Assembly (NCBI RefSeq): GCF_030655615.1
Contig: NZ_JAURVJ010000093.1
Coordinates: forward strand, 1-37,496
Length of the DNA stretch: 37,496 nucleotides
Source: Nocardioides sp.
GTDB taxonomy: Bacteria > Actinomycetota > Actinomycetes > Propionibacteriales > Nocardioidaceae
Reading direction: 5' to 3'
The notes beneath the pieces are model-generated. The model ran no database searches. It was not told the origin of the DNA and saw only the letters and a program-made list of their open reading frames with translations. This document shows, piece by piece, positions 29,529 through 37,398 of this stretch (position 1 is the stretch's first letter; every line of letters begins with the position of its first letter). The position numbers and the translations under genes were made by a program.

Positions 29529-31022
29529 GTGAGCAGCGCACCGCCCCCAGCGCCTACGGTGCTGGCCGCCCTACGCTCTCCTCGACTTCTGCGCACCGAG
29601 GTCCTTGCCGGCCTGGTCGTCGCCCTGGCGCTCATCCCCGAGGCGATCTCGTTCTCGATCATCGCCGGTGTCGACCCGCGGATCGGGTTGTTCGCGTCGT
29701 TCACCATGGCGGTGAGCATCTCGTTCCTCGGCGCCCGGCCGGCCATGATCTCCGCGGCCACCGGGGCCGTCGCCCTGGTGGTCGCCCCGGTCGTGCGCGA
29801 CCACGGTTACGACTACCTCGTCGCGACGGTGCTCCTCGGCGGCGCGATCCAGGTCGTCCTCGCCCTGGCCGGGGTGGCCCGGCTGATGCGCTTCATCCCG
29901 CGGTCCGTCATGGTCGGCTTCGTCAACGCTCTGGCGATCCTGATCGTCGCGGCGCAGGTCGACCACCTGGTCGACGTGCCGTGGCTGGTCTACCCGATGA
30001 CCGCCGTCGGCATCGCCGTGATCGCGGGCCTGCCGCGCGTGACCCAGGTCGTGCCGGCCCCGCTGGTCGCCATCGTCGCGCTGACGGCGTTCACGTTCCT
30101 CGCCGCGATCGACGTACCCGACGTCGGCGACGAGGGCACGCTGCCGAGCAGCCTGCCGACACTGTTCCTGCCCGACGTGCCGTTCACCCTCGACACCCTC
30201 CGGATCATCGCGCCCTACGCGATCGGCATGGCCCTCGTCGGCCTCCTCGAGTCGCTGCTGACGGCCAAGCTCGTCGACGACATCACCGACACCCGTTCCG
30301 ACAAGACGCGCGAGGCCTGGGGACAGGGCGGCGCCAACCTCGGCACCGGCCTCTTCGGGGGCATGGGCGGCTGCGCGATGATCGGCCAGACGATGATCAA
30401 CGTGAACGTGTCCGGTGCGCGCACGCGGATCTCGACGTTCCTCGCGGGCGTGCTCCTGCTCGTCCTGGTCGTCGGCTTTGGCGACGTGGTCTCGCTCATC
30501 CCGATGGCCGCGCTGGTCGCCGTGATGATCATGGTCTCGGTCGGCACGTTCGACTGGCACTCGATCCGACCCGCGACCCTGCGCCGGATGCCCGGGTCGG
30601 AGACCGCGGTCATGCTCGCCACGGTCGCCGTCACCGTGGCGACCGGCAACCTCGCGATCGGCGTCGGGGTCGGCGTCCTCGTCGCGACGACCCTCTTCGC
30701 CCGCCGGGTCGCCCACCTCACCGAGACCCGCCGCGAGGTGGTCGACACCGACGGTCGCAGCACCGCAGTCTACCGCGTCACCGGCGAGCTGTTCTTCGCC
30801 TCGAGCAACGAGCTCGCCGCCCAGTTCGACTACGCCGCCGATCCCGACGACGTCGTCATCGACCTCACCGCCTCGCACATCTGGGACGCCTCCACGGTCG
30901 CCACCCTCGACGCGATCACGACCAAGTACGCCCGGCTGGGCAAGACCGTCGAGATCGTCGGCCTCAACCAGCCGAGCGCCGACCGGCACCAGCGCCTGAG
31001 CGGCCAGCTCCCGGCCCACTGA
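29529..31022 (+). CDS. SulP-family anion transporter with STAS domain
   Basis: This protein has 497 residues from the GTG at 29529. The membrane domain (about 20-370) has SulP features: LAGLVVALALIPEAISFSIIAG near the start, GARPAMISAATGAVALVV, FVNALAILI and GGMGGCAMIGQTMINVNVSGARTRIS. A C-terminal STAS domain follows, with VIDLTASHIWDASTVATLDA at about 437-457, where the Ser is the conserved position. Members carry sulfate, bicarbonate or other anions; the substrate is not predictable. The divergent MerR regulator and promoter at 29448-29479 suggest inducible expression. It converges on the NrtR gene with only 8 bp between stops. Confidence 0.92.
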   Translation: MSSAPPPAPTVLAALRSPRLLRTEVLAGLVVALALIPEAISFSIIAGVDPRIGLFASFTMAVSISFLGARPAMISAATGAVALVVAPVVRDHGYDYLVATVLLGGAIQVVLALAGVARLMRFIPRSVMVGFVNALAILIVAAQVDHLVDVPWLVYPMTAVGIAVIAGLPRVTQVVPAPLVAIVALTAFTFLAAIDVPDVGDEGTLPSSLPTLFLPDVPFTLDTLRIIAPYAIGMALVGLLESLLTAKLVDDITDTRSDKTREAWGQGGANLGTGLFGGMGGCAMIGQTMINVNVSGARTRISTFLAGVLLLVLVVGFGDVVSLIPMAALVAVMIMVSVGTFDWHSIRPATLRRMPGSETAVMLATVAVTVATGNLAIGVGVGVLVATTLFARRVAHLTETRREVVDTDGRSTAVYRVTGELFFASSNELAAQFDYAADPDDVVIDLTASHIWDASTVATLDAITTKYARLGKTVEIVGLNQPSADRHQRLSGQLPAH

Positions 31023-31030
31023 GCCACGGA

Positions 31031-31717
31031 TCACCAGGACGAGCGCACCAACGGGCTGTCCAGCGCAGCGGTCCCGGACTTCACGGGCCGGAACAGCGAG
31101 GCCGGCCGACCCCGCCCGGCCGCGCGCAGCTCACCGGTGGGCTCGACCCAGTCGAGGCTCGCCCGTACCTTGCGCTGGAAGTTGCCGGCGTCGAGCGGGC
31201 GACCCCAGACGACCTCGTAGACCGAGCGCAGCTCGGCCAGGGTGAACTCCTCGGCCAGGAACGCCGTCGCGACGGCGGTGTACTCGAGCTTGGAGGCCAG
31301 CCGCTCGACGGCGTCGTCGAGGATCTCCTCGTGGTCGAACGCCAGACCGGCCCGGCGTACGTCGGCCACCGCACGCCACGCGGCCGACGCCGCGTCCGTC
31401 CCGGCGACCGGCGACACCGGCTCGGACAGGACCGCGAGGTGGGCGACCGACACCGTCCGGGCCCGTGGGTCGCGGGCCGGCGCCCCGTAGGACCTCAGCT
31501 GCTCGAGGACCGGCTCGTCGACGCCGGTCTCCTCGCGCAGCTCGCGCCGAGCAGCCTCCTCGAGGGTCTCGTCGGGGAGCACGAACCCACCGGGCAGCGC
31601 GAGGGCTCCGCGGAAGGGCCCGACACCCCGTTCGACCACCAGCACCACGAGCTCGTCGTCGGCGATCGTGAACGCAGCGACGTCGACGGCGACATAGCTG
31701 ACGGGGTGGCGGGGCAT
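31031..31717 (-). CDS. nrtR: NrtR-type Nudix transcriptional regulator
   Basis: This 228-residue protein has an N-terminal Nudix-like domain (about 1-140: YVAVDVAAFTIADDELVVLVV, LALPGGFVLPDETLEEAARRELREETGV) and a C-terminal winged-helix domain (FTLAELRSVYEVVWGRPLDAGNFQRKVRAS, then the RPASLFR-type end). This fusion defines NrtR, which represses NAD synthesis or salvage genes and is released by ADP-ribose. The Nudix box is complete, so catalysis may be kept. The divergent genes are pnuC and nadR, both NAD pathway genes, which strongly supports the assignment. Confidence 0.92.
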   Translation of the reverse strand: MPRHPVSYVAVDVAAFTIADDELVVLVVERGVGPFRGALALPGGFVLPDETLEEAARRELREETGVDEPVLEQLRSYGAPARDPRARTVSVAHLAVLSEPVSPVAGTDAASAAWRAVADVRRAGLAFDHEEILDDAVERLASKLEYTAVATAFLAEEFTLAELRSVYEVVWGRPLDAGNFQRKVRASLDWVEPTGELRAAGRGRPASLFRPVKSGTAALDSPLVRSSW

Positions 31718-31724
31718 GACGGTG

Positions 31725-31730
31725 ACTTTA
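31725..31730 (-). promoter_or_regulatory. leaderless -10 hexamer TAAAGT for nrtR
   Basis: It ends 7 nt before the ATG at 31717 on the minus strand, and the operator at 31732-31746 sits 1 bp upstream of it. Confidence 0.5.
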
Positions 31731-31731
31731 G

Positions 31732-31746
31732 TTGTCGGGTTGACAA
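31732..31746. promoter_or_regulatory. NrtR operator 1
   Basis: TTGTC-GGGTT-GACAA is a perfect 5-bp inverted repeat with a 5-bp spacer. It covers the region just upstream of the nrtR -10 and so suits autorepression. Confidence 0.65.
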
Positions 31747-31767
31747 GAAACAATGACCGGCGCACAC

Positions 31768-31782
31768 TTGTCACACAGACAA
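31768..31782. promoter_or_regulatory. NrtR operator 2
   Basis: TTGTC-ACACA-GACAA has the same arms and spacing, 36 bp from operator 1. It ends 16 bp before the pnuC ATG, where it would block pnuC-nadR transcription. Confidence 0.65.
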
Positions 31783-31798
31783 TAAAGGAGTGAGGTTC

Positions 31799-32389
31799 AT
31801 GGACTGGACCGAGATCGCCGCGTTCGCCACCGGCGCCGTGTGCGTCTACCTCGTCGTGCGGCAGCACATCGCCAACTTCGCCGTCGGCATCGCCAACAAC
31901 GTGCTCTTCATCTGGCTCTTCGTCGGAGCCGGGCTCTACGCCGACGCCGGCCTCCAGGTCGTCTACATCGGGCTGGCGGCGCTCGGCTGGTGGTGGTGGC
32001 TCAAGGGTGGCGCCCAGCGCACCGGCGTCGAGGTGCACGACCCCTCCCCCGCGGCCCTCGTCGCCTGCGTCGCGGCGGTCGGCGTCATCACCGCCGTCCT
32101 GCAGTGGGTGCTGCTCACCTGGACCGACTCGAGCGTCGCCGGGTGGGACGCGCTGACGACGGCGCTCAGCCTGGTCGCGCAGTTCATGCTGTCGCGCAAG
32201 TGGATCGCCAACTGGTGGTTCTGGATCGCCGCCGACCTCGTCTACATCCCGCTCTACGCCCACAAGGGGCTGTGGCTGACGGCGGTGCTCTACGTGCTGT
32301 TCCTCGGGCTCTGCGTCGCCGGTCTCGTGCAGTGGCGTCGGGCGCGCGACCTCCGCGAGGAGCAGCCCGCCCAGGCGGTCGCCGCGTGA
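31799..32389 (+). CDS. pnuC: nicotinamide riboside transporter PnuC
   Basis: This 196-residue protein has about seven hydrophobic helices. TEIAAFATGAVCVYLVVRQH, IANNVLFIWLFV, YIGLAALGWWWWLKGG (the Trp-rich motif of PnuC) and ANWWFWIAADLVYIPLYAHKGLWL are typical of PnuC, a facilitator of nicotinamide riboside uptake driven by trapping through phosphorylation. GGAG lies 8 nt before the ATG at 31799. Its stop overlaps the GTG of nadR (GTGA), so uptake and phosphorylation are translationally coupled. Two NrtR operators precede it. Confidence 0.93.
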   Translation: MDWTEIAAFATGAVCVYLVVRQHIANFAVGIANNVLFIWLFVGAGLYADAGLQVVYIGLAALGWWWWLKGGAQRTGVEVHDPSPAALVACVAAVGVITAVLQWVLLTWTDSSVAGWDALTTALSLVAQFMLSRKWIANWWFWIAADLVYIPLYAHKGLWLTAVLYVLFLGLCVAGLVQWRRARDLREEQPAQAVAA

Positions 32390-33399
32390 CGGGGTCGAAG
32401 CGGTTCCGGCACGGCCTGGTCCTGGGCAAGTTCTGGCCGCTGCACGCCGGCCACCAGCACCTGATCGACGAGGCGCTCGCCGCCTGCGACCGCGTGACCG
32501 TGCAGCTGCTGGCCACCCGCGCCGAGGACGTCCCGCTCGCCGTGCGGGCCGCGTGGCTCCGCGAGCTGCACCCGGCGGCGCAACTCGTGGCGGCGTACGA
32601 CGAGACCCCGGTCGACTTCGACGACCCGGCGGTCTGGGACCTCCACATGGCGGTCATCGAGGAGCACCTCGACGCGCCGGTCGACGCCGTCCTCACCTCC
32701 GACGACTACGGCGCCGAGCTGGCCCGGCGGCTCGGCGCGGCCTGGGTGCAGGTCGACCCCGGCCGGCGCGACGTGCCGGTCTCGGGCACGGCCGTGCGGG
32801 CCGACCCGGGCAGCCACTGGGCGTTCCTGGCGCCGCCCGTCCGCGCCCACTACGTACGCCGGGTGGTCGTCACCGGCGCCGAGTCGACCGGCTCCACGAC
32901 GCTCGCCCAGGCACTGGCCGAACGGCTCGGCTGCCCGTGGGTGCCCGAGTACGGCCGCCACTGGTCGGAGGTCCGGCCCGGGGGCCTCGAGGCGCCGTGG
33001 CGCACCGACGAGTTCGTCCACATCGTGCGCGAGCAGTGCGCGGCCGAGGACGCCGCGGCCCGGACGACCCCGGTGCCGTGGCTGGTCTGTGACACCGACG
33101 CCCAGGCCACGACGCTGTGGCACGAGCGCTACGTCGGCCACCTCTCCCCCGTCGTCGCCGAGGCGGCCACGGCGCAGGTGCGGCCCTGGGCCCGGATCCT
33201 CTCCGGCGACGAGATCCCCTGGGTGCAGGACGGCATGCGCGACGGCGAGGAGATCCGGCACACCATGCAGGACCGGTTCCGCGCCACGCTCGACGACGAC
33301 GGCGTCCCCTGGCTCGAGGTCACCGGCAGCGTCGAGGCGCGCGTCGAGCAGGCGCTCGCCTTCGTCGCGCGGCCTCAGCCGGCCGCCGCCCCGGCGTAG
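32386..33399 (+). CDS. nadR: NadR-like bifunctional NMN adenylyltransferase / ribosylnicotinamide kinase
   Basis: This protein has 337 residues. The N-terminal nucleotidyltransferase (about 1-160) carries GLVLGKFWPLHAGHQHLIDEA with the HxGH motif and, near its end, VPVSGTAVRADP, matching the ISGT-type signature. The C-terminal kinase part (about 165-330) has VVTGAESTGSTTLAQALAE as its P-loop, VPEYGRHW and WLVCDTD. The usual P-loop lysine is replaced by serine (GSTT instead of GKTT). Together with PnuC the enzyme would convert nicotinamide riboside to NMN and NAD. The gene converges with the phosphatase gene and overlaps it by 25 bp. Confidence 0.9.
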   Translation: MTGSKRFRHGLVLGKFWPLHAGHQHLIDEALAACDRVTVQLLATRAEDVPLAVRAAWLRELHPAAQLVAAYDETPVDFDDPAVWDLHMAVIEEHLDAPVDAVLTSDDYGAELARRLGAAWVQVDPGRRDVPVSGTAVRADPGSHWAFLAPPVRAHYVRRVVVTGAESTGSTTLAQALAERLGCPWVPEYGRHWSEVRPGGLEAPWRTDEFVHIVREQCAAEDAAARTTPVPWLVCDTDAQATTLWHERYVGHLSPVVAEAATAQVRPWARILSGDEIPWVQDGMRDGEEIRHTMQDRFRATLDDDGVPWLEVTGSVEARVEQALAFVARPQPAAAPA

Positions 33400-34727
33400 A
33401 CCGTGTCCTCCTGGTCGGGGATCACCGAGCCGTCGGGCCGGTGCACCGGACGCTCCCTGCCGCGGGCGTCGACGTAGGCCGTGGTCGTGCAGGGGTAGGG
33501 CTCAGGCAGGCGCGGCAGCGGCTCGATGAACATCGGGTTGACGGCCCATCGCCCGTCGGCGTTGTCGTAGGCCACGCACATCAGCTCCTCGCTGTTGCGG
33601 TTGAGCGCGATGTGCACGCCGGTGGCGTCCTTGAGCATCGAGACGTCGGTCGTGGCGTCGCCACCCGAGATCACCGGGCGCTGGGCGCGGGGCATCGGCC
33701 GCAGCGCACGCGGGCCCTGGACCCCCAGGATCCGCTTGTTGATGAAGCAGCGCTTGCCGTCGATGTAGGTCATGATCGCGTCCGCTCCGTCGGGGACGCC
33801 GCCGCAGCCCTCGAGGTGGCCGTTGAGCCGGCCGCGGGTGCGCAGCTGGAAGACGCCGAGCGTGTGGGCACGGTCGATCCCGACGCCGCGGCCCCAGACG
33901 TCGGCGAACTCCTTGGGCGAGGCCGAGACGATCCACGGCTCGATCCCGGCACGCTTGAGCGTGCGGACCAGGTCGCGCATCACCGGGTAGTAGCGGATCC
34001 ACGCCGTCTCGCGGCTGGAGCCCACCTTCTGCGTCGCCCCGATCGGCGCCTTCAGCGCGGCCGTGCGGGCCTGGTTGGCGATCCGGCGCACCTGGGCAGG
34101 GGTGTATCCCTGCAGGATCTGGCCGACCCAGGCGTACGACGCCTCGATCCGGCGGTGCGGGAACCCGGCGAACACCGGGTCGCCGTCGGTGGTCTCCTTC
34201 TCGGTGCGGACCGACAGGATCTCGTCGGCGCACCGCACGTGGGTGCTGGTCGGCAGCGGCGTGCCGGGCCGGGCGAGCCGCCCGCACGCCCGCCGCAGGG
34301 CGCGCGCGCCCTCGTCGGTCATGAAGCGGCTGGTCGTGCGCCAGTCGCGCCCGGGCGGCTGCAGGACCTTGTCGTGGCCCAGCATCCAGAAGATCGTCTG
34401 GTCGGAGATGTCGTTCTTGATCATCGTGTTGTCCCAGTCGAAGACCGCGTAGGGCTTGACCTTCGGCGCCTTGCCCCCGGGCCAGCCGCACCGGCCGCGC
34501 CGGTCGATGACGCGTTGGATCATCTCTGCGTTGTCGCCGTACCACCGGTCGGCGAGGCGCAGCTGCGGGCAGTCCGCACGGGCGGCGGTCGCCGGGGTGG
34601 GTGCGGTCGACGCGGGCGGCGCCGAGGCGCTCCCCGGCGGCGTCAGCAGGGTCGCGCTGACGACGATCGTGGTGGTGATGGTGGTGAGTGTGGTGAGCAG
34701 CAGCCGGATTGGCGTACGACGACGCAT
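33375..34727 (-). CDS. secreted HAD-superfamily phosphatase (phosphorylcholine-phosphatase-like)
   Basis: This protein has 450 residues from the ATG at 34727 (GGGAGGG ribosome-binding site). A long signal peptide (basic MRRRTPIR, then LLLTTLTTITTTIVVSATLL) precedes a Pro/Ala linker. HAD motifs follow: AVFDWDNTMIKNDISD (motif I, DxDxT), WIVSASPKEFAD (motif II), and GGDATTDVSML (motif IV). The DNAEMIQRVIDRRGRCGWPGG lead and overall length fit the PchP-like group, which cleaves phosphorylcholine. Substrate remains inferred. It should act outside the membrane. Confidence 0.83.
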   Translation of the reverse strand: MRRRTPIRLLLTTLTTITTTIVVSATLLTPPGSASAPPASTAPTPATAARADCPQLRLADRWYGDNAEMIQRVIDRRGRCGWPGGKAPKVKPYAVFDWDNTMIKNDISDQTIFWMLGHDKVLQPPGRDWRTTSRFMTDEGARALRRACGRLARPGTPLPTSTHVRCADEILSVRTEKETTDGDPVFAGFPHRRIEASYAWVGQILQGYTPAQVRRIANQARTAALKAPIGATQKVGSSRETAWIRYYPVMRDLVRTLKRAGIEPWIVSASPKEFADVWGRGVGIDRAHTLGVFQLRTRGRLNGHLEGCGGVPDGADAIMTYIDGKRCFINKRILGVQGPRALRPMPRAQRPVISGGDATTDVSMLKDATGVHIALNRNSEELMCVAYDNADGRWAVNPMFIEPLPRLPEPYPCTTTAYVDARGRERPVHRPDGSVIPDQEDTVYAGAAAG

Positions 34728-34783
34728 GTGGGTCCCTCCCGAGAACGAGCCTTCGTGCGACGTTGCCACACCGGAGCCGTCAA

Positions 34784-34805
34784 GGCGAGGGACCCGCGCC
34801 TCGCC
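34784..34805 (-). terminator. probable terminator downstream of the propeller gene
   Basis: GGCGAGG (34784-34790) pairs perfectly with CCTCGCC (34799-34805) around an 8-nt loop, 6 bp after the stop of the propeller gene. No T-run is present. Confidence 0.5.
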
Positions 34806-34811
34806 GCTGTC

Positions 34812-36671
34812 CTAGCCCCGTGCGAACACGTCGTTGACGGCGTTGGTGTCGCCGGCCGCGAAGTTGGTTGCCACCGACACGAACGCGAGCCTCGATCCGT
34901 CGGTGCTGAGCGCCGCCGACCGGGATTGAGCGTTGCCCTGCGAGCCGTCGGTGGCCAGCGAGATCCGGGTCGTGGCACCGGTCGCCCGGCGCCACAGGAA
35001 CACGTCGTCACGGCCGTTGGTGTCGCCCGCGACCAGATCGGCAGCGGTGGAACGGTAGGACACGACCGTCCCGTCACTGCTGACGTCGACGTTGGTCGAC
35101 GTACCGGTGGCACCGGCCCCGCCGGGCGTCGTCGACACCTGGGTCGTCGTCCCGGCCGTGAGGTCACGAGCGAAGACGTCGCGCCGGTCGTTGGCGTCGC
35201 CGGTCACCAGGTCGGTGGCGAGCGACTCGAAGGCCACCACGCTCCCGTCGCCGCTGATCGCCGGCTCGAGCGACGAGGCGTTGCCGGAGGTGCCCGAAGC
35301 CGTCGCGGACACCAGCGTGGTGACGCCGGTCGACGCCCGCCAGACGAAGACGTCGAGCTTGCCGTTGGCGTCCCCAGTGACCAGGTTGTCGGCCCCCGAG
35401 TCGAAGGCGACGGTCTGGCCGTCGGCGCTGACGCTCGGGCTGTACGACGACCCCTGGGTCGCACCCCCGTCGGCTGCCCTCGAGACGAGGTCGGTCGTGC
35501 CGGTCGTGCGGTCCCAGCGGTAGACGTTGAAGTGCTGCGTCGGGGTGGCCACCAGGTCGCGTGCCTGCGAGGGGAACACGACGTAGCGACCGTCGCCGCT
35601 GATCTCGGCATTGCCGCCGTCGACACCACCGGCCGCGGTCCCGTCGAGGGACTCGGAGGCCAGGGCGTAGAGGCCGGTCGTCGCGTCCCAGACGTAGACG
35701 TCGCGGTCGAGGTTGTCGTCGGCGGCCACGAGCGGGTCGTCGCAGAGGAAGGCGACGTAGCGACCGTCGCTGCTGATCGTCGGGCTGATGGCCTGGTCCG
35801 CCACCTGGTCGGCCCCGCTCGGCGTGATCCGGGTCGTGGTGCCGGTCTGCCGGTCGTGGCGGAAGACGTCGAACGCGTTGTTGGTGTCCCCCGCCACCAG
35901 CGTGCTCGCGAGCGAGTCGAAGACGACGTAGCGACCGTCGCCGCTGATGTCGGGGCGGTCGGACTGCTGGTCGCCCTGGGTGCCGCTCGTCGAGACCGAG
36001 ACCCGCGTCGTACCGCCACCGCCGCCGCTGCCGCCGCTGACCGTGAGGGTGACCGGGGCACTCGCCGCGGCGGGCGCACCGCGGAACGCGAGCGTCACGG
36101 CGCGGTAGGTCGTCGCGCCCGCCGACGACGGCGTCACCCGCAGCGCCGCCGTACCGCCGGGGGTCTGCCGACCGGTCGCGACCGTGGTCCACGACGAGCC
36201 GGCGAGCCGCTGGACCTGGACGGACCGGCCCGCCCGCGCCGGCGCGAAGCCGGCGGTCGCGGTGAACGCCGTGCCGACCGTCGCGGCGCTCGGTACGGCG
36301 AGCCGAGCGGTCTGGGCGACCGGACGCACGGGCAGGACCGCCGTGGTGGCGGCCTTGAGCCGCCGCGACCTCACCGCCGGGGCGAGCACCCGCAAGCGGG
36401 TCGCGACCGCCGGCCCGCGGGTCGCGAACCGGAAGGCACCGCTCGCCGCCGACTGGGCCTTGGCGACCACGACCCATCGCACCCCGGACGCGCGCTGCAG
36501 CTGCAACGGGCGCCTGCCGCCGGGCACCGAGCCGGCGACGACGGCGTCCTCGCCCGCGATCGGGCGCGCCGGAGTGAGCGTGATCCGCGCCGGTGCCGCC
36601 TCGGCGGAGGGCGTGGGCAGGACGAGCGAGCTCAGGAGGATCGCCAGCACCGCGGCGACGAAGGGACGCAT
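34812..36671 (-). CDS. secreted seven-repeat PD40/WD40-like beta-propeller protein
   Basis: This 619-residue protein has a signal peptide (VAAVLAILLSSLVLPTPSAEA, cleavage around residue 26). Two Ig-like domains (about 27-115 and 120-210) have LQLQRASG and VQVQRLAG strands, and a Gly-rich hinge follows (about 211-220). Seven repeats then have the form ISGDGRYVVFDSLASTLVAGDTNNAFDVF, each with an Asp-Gly turn and a closing DVF or DVY strand, as in TolB/PD40 propellers. Seven copies would close one propeller. GDTN-type loops look calcium-binding. A binding or adhesion role is likely; no catalytic motif is seen. Confidence 0.85.
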   Translation of the reverse strand: MRPFVAAVLAILLSSLVLPTPSAEAAPARITLTPARPIAGEDAVVAGSVPGGRRPLQLQRASGVRWVVVAKAQSAASGAFRFATRGPAVATRLRVLAPAVRSRRLKAATTAVLPVRPVAQTARLAVPSAATVGTAFTATAGFAPARAGRSVQVQRLAGSSWTTVATGRQTPGGTAALRVTPSSAGATTYRAVTLAFRGAPAAASAPVTLTVSGGSGGGGGTTRVSVSTSGTQGDQQSDRPDISGDGRYVVFDSLASTLVAGDTNNAFDVFRHDRQTGTTTRITPSGADQVADQAISPTISSDGRYVAFLCDDPLVAADDNLDRDVYVWDATTGLYALASESLDGTAAGGVDGGNAEISGDGRYVVFPSQARDLVATPTQHFNVYRWDRTTGTTDLVSRAADGGATQGSSYSPSVSADGQTVAFDSGADNLVTGDANGKLDVFVWRASTGVTTLVSATASGTSGNASSLEPAISGDGSVVAFESLATDLVTGDANDRRDVFARDLTAGTTTQVSTTPGGAGATGTSTNVDVSSDGTVVSYRSTAADLVAGDTNGRDDVFLWRRATGATTRISLATDGSQGNAQSRSAALSTDGSRLAFVSVATNFAAGDTNAVNDVFARG

Positions 36672-36709
36672 GAGGTCGGATCATCCGTCGCCCCCACGGG
36701 CAGGTCAAC

Positions 36710-36733
36710 GGCCGGACCAGACCGGTGCCGGCC
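36710..36733 (-). terminator. possible terminator downstream of the TetR gene
   Basis: GGCCGG (36710-36715) and CCGGCC (36728-36733) form a 6-bp stem with a 12-nt loop in the 77-bp gap after the TetR stop. Confidence 0.35.
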
Positions 36734-36748
36734 CGCCGGGAGGAACGG

Positions 36749-37348
36749 TCAGGCGGTCGCGCCCTCGACGAGCGCCGGGAGCGACGAGGCGAGCAGCTGC
36801 AGCAGCTCGGCGCGGGAGACGCCGGCGGGGTCGGCGACCCACGACAGCACGAGCTCCTCGGCCATCGCGGCCCAGCCGCGCACGAGCAGCCGGATCGCGG
36901 GGGTGTCGGGGATCAGGTCGGCCTGCGCGTCCTCGGTGAAGATGCGGTCGGTCAGCACGCCTCGGGCCTCGTCGTAGATCGCGCGCAGGGTCTCGTTGCC
37001 GCCCTGGGCGCCCTTGACCAGCGACACGTAGCCGGCGTGGTTGGCCTCGACGTAGTCGACGTAGGCCGTCATCGACGCAGCCAGCGTCGCGAGCGGGTCA
37101 CCGGCGTCGGGCTGGGGAGCGGTCTGGGCGACGAGGTCGTCGACGGCCCGGCGCACGACGGCCTCGTGGAAGGCGTGCTTGTTGCCGAAGTAGTGGTAGA
37201 GCAGGCCCCGCGAGATGCCGGCCTCCTCGGCGAGCAGGTCGATCGAGAGCTCGTCGAGGGAGCGGTCGGCGAGCAGCCGGACGCCGAGGTCGAGCAGCTG
37301 GGCCCGACGCTCGTCCGGAGTGAGACGGATGCGTGTGCTGGCGGTCAC
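36749..37348 (-). CDS. TetR-family transcriptional regulator
   Basis: This protein has 199 residues from the GTG at 37348. The N-terminal HTH (RRAQLLDLGVRLLADRSLDEL, LLAEEAGISRGLLYHYFGNKHAF) is canonical TetR, and the rest is a helical ligand-binding domain. The GTG at 37348 is preferred to the one at 37357 because TAGAGT lies 7 nt before it and overlaps the other candidate. It is divergent from a flavin-dependent oxidoreductase gene, with a palindrome between them, so it probably represses that gene. Confidence 0.9.
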   Translation of the reverse strand: MTASTRIRLTPDERRAQLLDLGVRLLADRSLDELSIDLLAEEAGISRGLLYHYFGNKHAFHEAVVRRAVDDLVAQTAPQPDAGDPLATLAASMTAYVDYVEANHAGYVSLVKGAQGGNETLRAIYDEARGVLTDRIFTEDAQADLIPDTPAIRLLVRGWAAMAEELVLSWVADPAGVSRAELLQLLASSLPALVEGATA

Positions 37349-37355
37349 GGACCCC

Positions 37356-37361
37356 ACTCTA
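37356..37361 (-). promoter_or_regulatory. leaderless -10 hexamer TAGAGT for the TetR gene
   Basis: It ends 7 nt before the GTG at 37348 and overlaps the edge of the palindrome at 37360-37378. Confidence 0.5.
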
Positions 37362-37378
37362 TTGACGTTTGTTCAATA
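37360..37378. promoter_or_regulatory. candidate TetR operator
   Basis: TATTGA-CGTTTGT-TCAATA is a 6-bp perfect inverted repeat between the two divergent -10 hexamers, a position that would let one dimer repress both genes. Confidence 0.6.
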
Positions 37379-37385
37379 ACGCCAG

Positions 37386-37391
37386 TACGGT
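37386..37391 (+). promoter_or_regulatory. leaderless -10 hexamer TACGGT
   Basis: It ends 7 nt before the ATG at 37399. Confidence 0.5.
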
Positions 37392-37398
37392 CGTGGAC

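Noticed and set aside
33117..36977. Plus-strand open frame of almost 1,300 codons
   Set aside because: It lies antisense to the phosphatase, propeller and TetR genes, has shadow-frame composition and shows no domain.
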